Shown: piece after piece, positions 57,811 through 64,000 of the stretch | Layout of the letters: each line of letters opens with the position of its first letter | Numbering within the stretch: the first letter of the stretch is position 1 | DNA from: Labia minor | Taxonomy: Eukaryota > Arthropoda > Insecta > Dermaptera > Spongiphoridae | DNA: 64,000 nt | NCBI GenBank assembly: GCA_963082975.1 | Contig: OY720344.1 | Location: 14,557,580 to 14,621,579 of the forward strand | Reading direction: 5' to 3' | Notes under the pieces: generated by a model | What the model was told of the DNA's origin: nothing | The model's input: the letters and a program-made list of their open reading frames with translations, nothing else | Databases searched by the model: none | Translations under genes and position numbers: made by a program

Positions 57811-57812
<2 letters not shown>
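57613..57812. other. Balanced island bounded by (AT)n arrays
   Basis: Sequence with TGTCCGAGCGTGCTTGCCCA and CACAACCGGCCTGGCCTTAT is enclosed by AT dinucleotide arrays at 57585-57612 and 57816-57847. A frame is open through it but includes the arrays, so it is not convincing as protein. Confidence 0.4.
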
Positions 57813-57852
<40 letters not shown>

Positions 57853-59901
57853 AGCTAGATATAGGTGATGGAGGATGAACCGGTTCTCATCTCTTGCCTA
57901 GAGGCTCACTGTGTCTTTTTCTCATCTCTTCTTCTTTTTTATTCTTCTTCTCTCTTCTTTCTTCTTTCTTCTTTCTTCCTTACCCATCCTTCCCATCACA
58001 CACATATTCTTGTTCATTCTTTTATAAATTTATTTATTTCTTTTATTCTCCATCCAACAGATATTTTCACATTCGCTTTAATTGGTAGATTTTTTTCTCT
58101 CATTTTTTTTTCCTTTTATTCGTTTTTTTTTTGTCTTTGGATCGTTCTCCGATGAATGTGCTTACTTAGACAATGCATTTGCTTTTCTTCTTAGTATGTA
58201 TGTTGGTGGTGATTGGGATGGTAGTAATGGTGGAGGTGGTTGCTTACTAGTGGTTGTGTTAGAAAGATAATTATTGGCTGGGCCTTCTTGACTTTGTTAA
58301 ATAAATAAATAAAAACAACCACGACACTACAATTGAATTTATTTACCTATAATATAAATTTCCATATGTAAAATAAAAAAAAAAAAAAAAAATCATCAAT
58401 ACGATTTTCCATTGTGGGGATACAAAAACTTTCAATAACATATAATATTTATTTTCCAAATATTTGAATATAATTAAACGAATAAATATAATTTTCATAA
58501 TATTTATTTTTCTTTCTCATCACTTTTTTTTTATCTCTTTTTCTAATGAATATTAAAAAAAACAAACAAATAAAATAAAAAATAAAAATATTTTCCATTA
58601 GAATCAAAATCATCTTTTTTTCTCTTCTTTTCTCAATTTAAAAATTAATGAAAAATAAATTAAAAAGATAAATATTAATATTAATATTATCTTTTTGTAA
58701 TTCTTTTTATGTTAATTTTTCACATTTAAATTTTTTTTTCTTTTCTGTTTGCGTCTTTGTTTAGTAATTTTTTTTTTTTTTTTTTTTTTTTTTAATAAAT
58801 ATATTTATTTTTGATTTCAAGTAAAGAATAAAGTAAAAATAAAAAAAAAAAAAAAATTAATAATATTTCTGAAAACAAAGAGGCGATTCATAATTTGAAT
58901 ACTTTATGATAATGATGATTTTTCCCTCGCATATTTTATATCCCTTGAGAATATTGATGGTAGCTTAGTATTGTTAGCTACAATCTTTATATTTTACTGG
59001 CGTAACCCTTTGATGTTCATTTTCATAAATTTATTCCTATCTATAAACATTTTAAATATAATTATTTGTGAATAAAATTTCATTTTCTTTTCTTATTAAG
59101 TATTTTTTAATTTATTTCTTCAATTCATTGCTTAACTTTTATTACTTATAAAGAAGACATACCCACCACCCCAAGACTTTCTCTTGAATTCACAATATTT
59201 ATTATATAATCTTAAATATTAAATAAAAAAAAAATTAATTATTTTAATATGCGTATTAATTACAAGAATATATTAAATTACTATGTATTGAAAATTAAGC
59301 TATAAATGCTTAGTAATTAAATAAATTATAATTATTATATTCCTTTCAAATTACAGTATTTGATAATTGATTTTATTTTTTATTTTTTTAATTTTAAAGT
59401 AATTCTTTATTAAAAAACAAAAATATAAGAACCTATAATAATAATTTTTTTAAAAAAAAATTAAATTATTTCAAAAGTAAGGAAATTTAAAAATAAACAT
59501 TGAAAATCTTTCATTTCAAAATAATCAAATAAAAATAAATTGATTAATTAAGTACATATTATAATTTACAATATCATCTTACTTGATTCAATATTCTGAA
59601 ATATATTTATATACACAAATTAGTTTAAATTTAAATTTCTATTTTACTATTTTAATAACTTAATAGTTTTTTTAAATATTTATGGAAGTTCGAGAATTAT
59701 GTTATATGATAATTAAGTAAAAAAAAGTTTGTTTACCTTTTTGTGACTACTAATAAGAAGAAAATCAAAGATTTGTTGAAATATTTATTTATAGTACCAG
59801 TAAGTTTTTTAAATTTCTTTATTAAATATATATATATATAAAAGAAGTATATCGATGGTAGAAAGTGTCAATAAAATTTGGTTTATGTAAATGGAATTAT
59901 A
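57813..59901. other. Spacer with pyrimidine-rich tracts
   Basis: A TTCTTC-rich tract lies at 57917-57983, a GGTGGT-rich stretch at 58202-58260 and a T-run at 58769-58792. None of the open frames is protein-like. Confidence 0.45.
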
Positions 59902-60453
59902 TGGGTTGGCAACTAAGTCATTGCCGATTTCATTCATAGATGACTTCAGTTGAATTTTTAGGTTTACCGACGTAGTCCAAATGTAAAACACATTTTGGTA
60001 TTTGTTAGTTGGCAATTCAGCTGTCAATCAGTAAGAAAAGTTTTTGGATCGGTTCCGTAGTTTTCGTTTGACGTTCGTTGAAAAATGGAAGATCAAAAGG
60101 AACATTTTCGTCATATTTTGCTTTTTTATTTCCGCAAAGGGAAAAACGCATCGTAAGCTCATAAAAAGTTATATGTTGTTTATGGCGACGAAATCTTAAA
60201 GGAATGGCAGTGTCAAAATTGGTTTGCCAAATTTCGTTCTGGGGATTTTTCACTCAAAGATGAAAAACACTCTGGTCGTCCAGTTGAAGTTGATGACGAC
60301 CTAATCAAAGCAATAATCGAAATGCTGCCTGAAAGATGGCAAAAGGTCATCGATCAAAATGGGCAATACATTACAGAATAAAGTTATTTAGTTCCATGAA
60401 AAAATTGTCTTTGATTTTCTTAAAAAAACGGCAATGACTTAGTTGCCAACCTA
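59902..60453 (+). mobile_element. mellifera-type mariner, internally deleted
   Basis: The ends GGTTGGCAACTAAGTCATTG and CAATGACTTAGTTGCCAACC are perfect inverses. TA lies at or within a base or two of each end. It is about 550 bp against roughly 1.3 kb for complete copies. The untranslated leader and both coding extremities are those of the mellifera subfamily of mariner, common across insects. Confidence 0.92.
60085..60381 (+). pseudogene. mariner transposase, in-frame deletion plus one stop
   Basis: The frame runs from ATG at 60085 for 98 codons to TAA at 60379-60381 and is broken only by TAA at codon 24, where related copies have a Gln codon. It retains the N-terminal helix-turn-helix region (NWFAKFRSGDFSLKD, SGRPVEVDDD) and the extreme C-terminus (MLPERWQKVIDQNGQY). 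All catalytic Asp residues are deleted. The deletion joins the two parts in frame. As it stands it cannot transpose. Confidence 0.88.
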
Positions 60454-61179
60454 ATATTTATTATGCTTTTTCTATAGAAATAAATCTGTATGAAAAGTTA
60501 TATATTCAGTAGGGCTAAAATTTTAATGAACCAACATTGAATTTAAAAATTTTACATTTTAGAAATAGTTATTTTTTTTTGACACTGACATGAAATTGAG
60601 AATAAATTTTCCCAGATGTAAAAAAAATTGCTTTCTACTGTGGACATCCCTTATTATTCATATTTTTAAGAAAAGATGAAATCTAATTGATTTCTATAAT
60701 TTATTTCTATGATTAATTAATAATATATTTTGTATCTTATAAATATCAGACAGTGAAATAAAAAATTCCAATGAATAATAATTAAAAATAAAAAAAAAAA
60801 ATAATATTTGTTAAATTTTTAATTATTCTTTTTTCTTTTAAATCATATATATACTGTCAATCATTCTAATTACCATTTCATAATGGTAAAGTGAATGTTT
60901 ATGATACATGACTTTATATAGAAATACTTGAAATAGGTTGGAACATTGGTAGAAAATATTGTAATGAAGTGAGTAAAATAAAAATTTCCAAGACCACCTT
61001 GTTTCAAGGTTGATGATGATGGAAAACTTCTCGAAACCATTGAGATAGAGAGAGAGAGTGAGAAAATTGTAGGAATTTCTAAAATTCCAATTATGTCCGT
61101 CTCGAAAATAATTTTTAAAAAGACCCATGTCAAAATTGAGACCAGAGAGAGTCAATTTTCTTGGCTTGTTTTTAACGAT
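60454..61179. other. AT-rich spacer
   Basis: Nothing was recognised beyond an A-run and a short GA tract at 61046-61059. Confidence 0.45.
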
Positions 61180-61640
61180 TGATTCAAATGATATTTATAC
61201 ATGATTAATTTTTCAATTTTGCCGCTTGATTAATTCGACTTCAAAGGGACAAAAAAAAAAAAAACAAAAAGAAAAAACCTGGAATTAAAGATCGAATCCG
61301 ATCGAATATCATCAGGGTGTGGGTTACATATTAGTCCGTTCATGTTGCTCGCCATCTCGATTAGAATTAAAGCCTATTCCGATAGTAAAATAATCCTCCA
61401 GTCTGGATTACATCGTCTTCCTGGTGTTATTACTTCCTGTCTGAGAAACAAATCTGAACAAAACTTCCCATCCAAGACATTGCAAGATGATCCCTTGGAA
61501 CAGTTACTTTTACGTCCGATGGGTAGAAAAAAATTCAATACTCATCTTTACAAGAAGGCAATTTTAAAACTCAAGGATGTCCTAATAAGGTTAAAGAAAT
61601 TAAAGTACATTAGTTACAGGTAATCTCTGAAACGGAATTT
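61180..61640. other. Balanced island, unknown
   Basis: It contains TTGATTAATTCGACTTCAAAG and an open frame at 61342-61623 (93 codons, MLLAISIRIKAYSDSK...). The frame is Lys/Leu-rich at its end and has no domain I recognise. Could be a regulatory block or part of an exon. Confidence 0.3.
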
Positions 61641-62292
61641 AATATTGTTCATACAATACAAAATAAAAGAGAATGTTTTTTTGTTTTTTTTTAATAAAAA
61701 ATAAAGAAAAAAACATTAAATATTAAAAACAAAAAACAAACTCCAAAATCCATACTAAATTAAATCTTAGAATTGCTTATTTTTATTATTTAATATTAAT
61801 TTAATATTTAATTTCAATATGTGAATATATCTTTCTTTCTTTTATCTCTCTTTTATGTTTTATATTACTGGAACTATCTGTTTCATGGTGGCATTAATGA
61901 CCAGGGGAGCGATATGCCCATAAATCCAACTAATAAGAAGAAATAAGTGTTTTTTTTCTCATAATGAATAAACGAGTTGTTGTTCATCTATGAACTTATG
62001 ATTTCGAAAGTAATATTTATTTGAACATATTACAGTGTGTTCTATAATAGACGTTTTATTTTATTTTTCTCACGGAGTTGAATATGAATGAATACATTTA
62101 AATACTCTCTCCCTTCCATAGTTCATTGCCATCAAAATGTACACATCTATATCTAGACGTATGTAATTCAATTAATTTTTTATTACAATAAAAAAGAAAT
62201 CTTAAGAATAGTTTTTTTTCATAGTAACTAATCAAAAATTAATAATTATATTATAAAACGGTATATAAATTAAATTAATTAATACCATTTTT
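61641..62292. other. AT-rich spacer
   Basis: Nothing was recognised. Confidence 0.5.
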
Positions 62293-62893
62293 ACTATTTC
62301 GCCAGATATAGTATTGCGAGCACGAAAATTGTCGATGTCGAGATTTTGATGTTTTTATACGTTTTGAAGGTTCCTGAATCATTTTCACTAAGTTTGAGAG
62401 AGATGTGTGTTTCTCTCTCTGTGTGTGTGTGTGTGTGTGTGTATGTATATAGACAAGATTACGCAAATATGGTTTTAGCTAGAATCATGAAATTTAGTTT
62501 ACGGGCATTATTCAAAATTCGTAGTTTTCTATCAAATTTTGAGAAAGCTCTACCGGAAGAGGGTCATTACCTACAACGTTTTGATTTTTTTCCTCTAAAT
62601 TGAACGTAAAAATGTTTGATAGTTTTTATCATGATTATAAATTGTATAATTCTGCTATATAAAGAATTTCAGCTTGATTGAATCGCTAGAATTAATTTTT
62701 TAACACTGCAAATCACGCGCTTACACGTGACGTGGTGCCATCAACAAAGAGCCAAACATGCGCTGGATTAATAAATATTATTTATTAATTTTAATTTATA
62801 ATTGGTATAATTAATTAAATTTAATTTAAATATAATATATTATGTTATTTAATCCAATTCAAATTGCGAGATAGTCGAGTGGAGACACTCCAG
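62293..62893 (+). mobile_element. Family A Helentron-like element, copy A8
   Basis: The 5' end ACTATTTCGCCAGATATAGT follows a T-run. A TC/TG microsatellite (62412-62444) is followed by a worn core (ATGGTTTTAGCTAGAATCAT), then GCGAGATAGT and hairpin GAGTGGAGACACTC, finishing CCAG. It is 601 bp long. The core is more diverged than in A6 or A7. Confidence 0.88.
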
Positions 62894-63705
62894 CTTATTT
62901 AATTATAATAAAAAGAATTGAACTCTGCTATTGTGCGTAAAATTATATTCATTTAAAAAAAATAATAATACTTAAGAATAATAATACTCAGATTGAAATA
63001 TAAAATATATTAAACAATGTTTTTTTAATGATAATATATTCAAAAGAAAAATTATAAAATAATTTTCGGAAAATAATAATTTTAATGTTTTAGAGATAAT
63101 TTTTAAGGAAGTTAATATAGATGTATTATAGAATTGGGATTGGAATGATCAAATTTACACACTCGTTTTATACAAAACATTTAATAACGTTACGTGTTAA
63201 TAAAGTTTATACTCAATTCAATATAATATAATCTGGATAAAGTCAAATTGTAGTTTCATAATTATGTCCTTTCTAAATCAAATCTTTCCCCATAAATACA
63301 ATTTTTTATGTAATTTGCCAGTACCAAGACATCACAGAAATAGAAGATGTTTCCATTGTAATTAAAATCTATTTTTCTTGTGATTTATATATTTTAAACA
63401 AACACAAATTTTATTAAATAAACACTTTTAAAAACAATTATTATAAATATATATTTATATATTATATTATAATATAATAAATAAATAAATCCATCTAAAA
63501 TTATCAAGAGTAATGATAGAAAAGTTATATTTAATTGTGTATCTTATATGGCACAGTGAAGAATTGAAAGAAAGAAGAAAAAAATCCCCATTTCTATTTT
63601 AGTAAACCAGGAAATCGATTGTAAAATACAATATCGCATGAATGAAATCGAAGTATAGTACATTTGTATTTAGAAAAAAAAATATTCCTTTAGAATATAT
63701 CTCAG
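62894..63705. other. AT-rich spacer
   Basis: Nothing was recognised. Confidence 0.5.
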
Positions 63706-64000
63706 GTATAAATTTGCATAGAGAAAGAGAGAGAAAGAGAGAGAGAGAGGGGAGAAGAAGGAGGCGCTTTGTATGTAGATTGGAAAACGGAAGAAGATGG
63801 CTCAATAGGTGAGCGTTGAGGAGATTCAAAGGCGGCGGTCCTCAAGTGATTAATAAATATTGGCTATAAGGAAGATCAATTACCAGGTGATGAGAGCTCT
63901 GGGAAAACGAGCGGCTTCCTTCCACCAGACACGTTTCGAGTTCGTCCGGATCAACTGGGCCCGCCAGCACACGCGGTCCACGACAACCACAACAACCGGA
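63706..64000. other. GA tract and GC-rich edge; possible exon cut by the window end
   Basis: A GA tract (63719-63760) is followed by sequence that grows steadily richer in G+C to the window edge. From about 63885, frames on both strands are open. The plus frame gives ...FHQTRFEFVRINWARQHT; another gives HVSSSSGSTGPASTRG; the minus strand gives VDPDELETCLVEGSRS, with a donor-like CTG-GTAATT. I cannot choose among them without the next sequence. Confidence 0.3.

Noticed and set aside
57548-57868. 106-codon open frame through the AT arrays
   Set aside because: Both ends are Tyr-Ile repeats from (AT)n microsatellites; only the middle block is unusual, and it is listed as an island.

Overview
This is a very A+T-rich eukaryotic (metazoan) window. 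It contains no complete host protein-coding gene that I can support and is dominated by transposable elements. Animal-type mariner, Tc1, hAT, Helitron-like and Ty3/gypsy elements, many homopolymer and dinucleotide tracts, and small islands of near-balanced composition in an AT desert fit an intergenic or intronic stretch of an AT-rich arthropod genome. I cannot name the species.

The only intact gene is the 1393-codon Gag-Pol reading frame of a complete Ty3/gypsy retrotransposon (10909-15714). Its two 183-bp LTRs look identical by eye, it is flanked by a 4-bp CATA duplication, and it has a primer-binding-site candidate, a polypurine tract and all Pol catalytic residues. It is therefore a very recent insertion. 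One blemish is visible: the second Gag zinc knuckle has Tyr where His is expected.

The most notable repeat content is a set of Helentron-like non-autonomous elements (HINE-like, in the style of Drosophila DINE-1). Family A has eight copies or fragments (4.3, 18.3, 24.7, 35.3, 41.0, 49.7, 54.0 and 62.3 kb). Family B has two copies plus a fragment (22.0, 48.4 and 7.4 kb). Family C occurs at 21.8, 23.1 and 39.1 kb. In A and B a T-run precedes a short terminal motif, a microsatellite follows, then a shared core, then an inverted copy of the terminal motif and a small hairpin at the 3' end. Two nested insertions help date and delimit family A. One copy sits inside another repeat whose uninterrupted relative lies at 10.3-10.5 kb. 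Another copy was itself split by a hAT element that made an 8-bp duplication.

Other elements, from left to right: a Tc1 deletion derivative (1.0 kb), two mariners of one family with different internal deletions (2.7 and 32.1 kb), four hAT-type elements with 8-bp duplications (4.4, 5.5, 9.8 and 30.8 kb), an LTR-like or TIR element (7.0 kb), foldback elements (19.4 and 45.1 kb), a Helitron-type element with an internal tRNA-like segment (29.8 kb), a nearly perfect 2 x 263-bp inverted repeat (37.0 kb), a TA-flanked MITE (56.1 kb) and a mellifera-type mariner (59.9 kb).

Between the repeats are islands of more balanced composition (around 4.1, 6.6, 24.1, 25.8, 26.3, 29.3, 33.1, 35.9-36.7, 42.0, 44.3, 46.3-47.5, 55.3, 57.6, 61.3 and 63.8 kb). 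Several carry recognisable transcription-factor motifs. They are the best candidates for conserved regulatory DNA or isolated exons of a host gene, but that is inference. Coordinates of repeat edges without a clear duplication are approximate.
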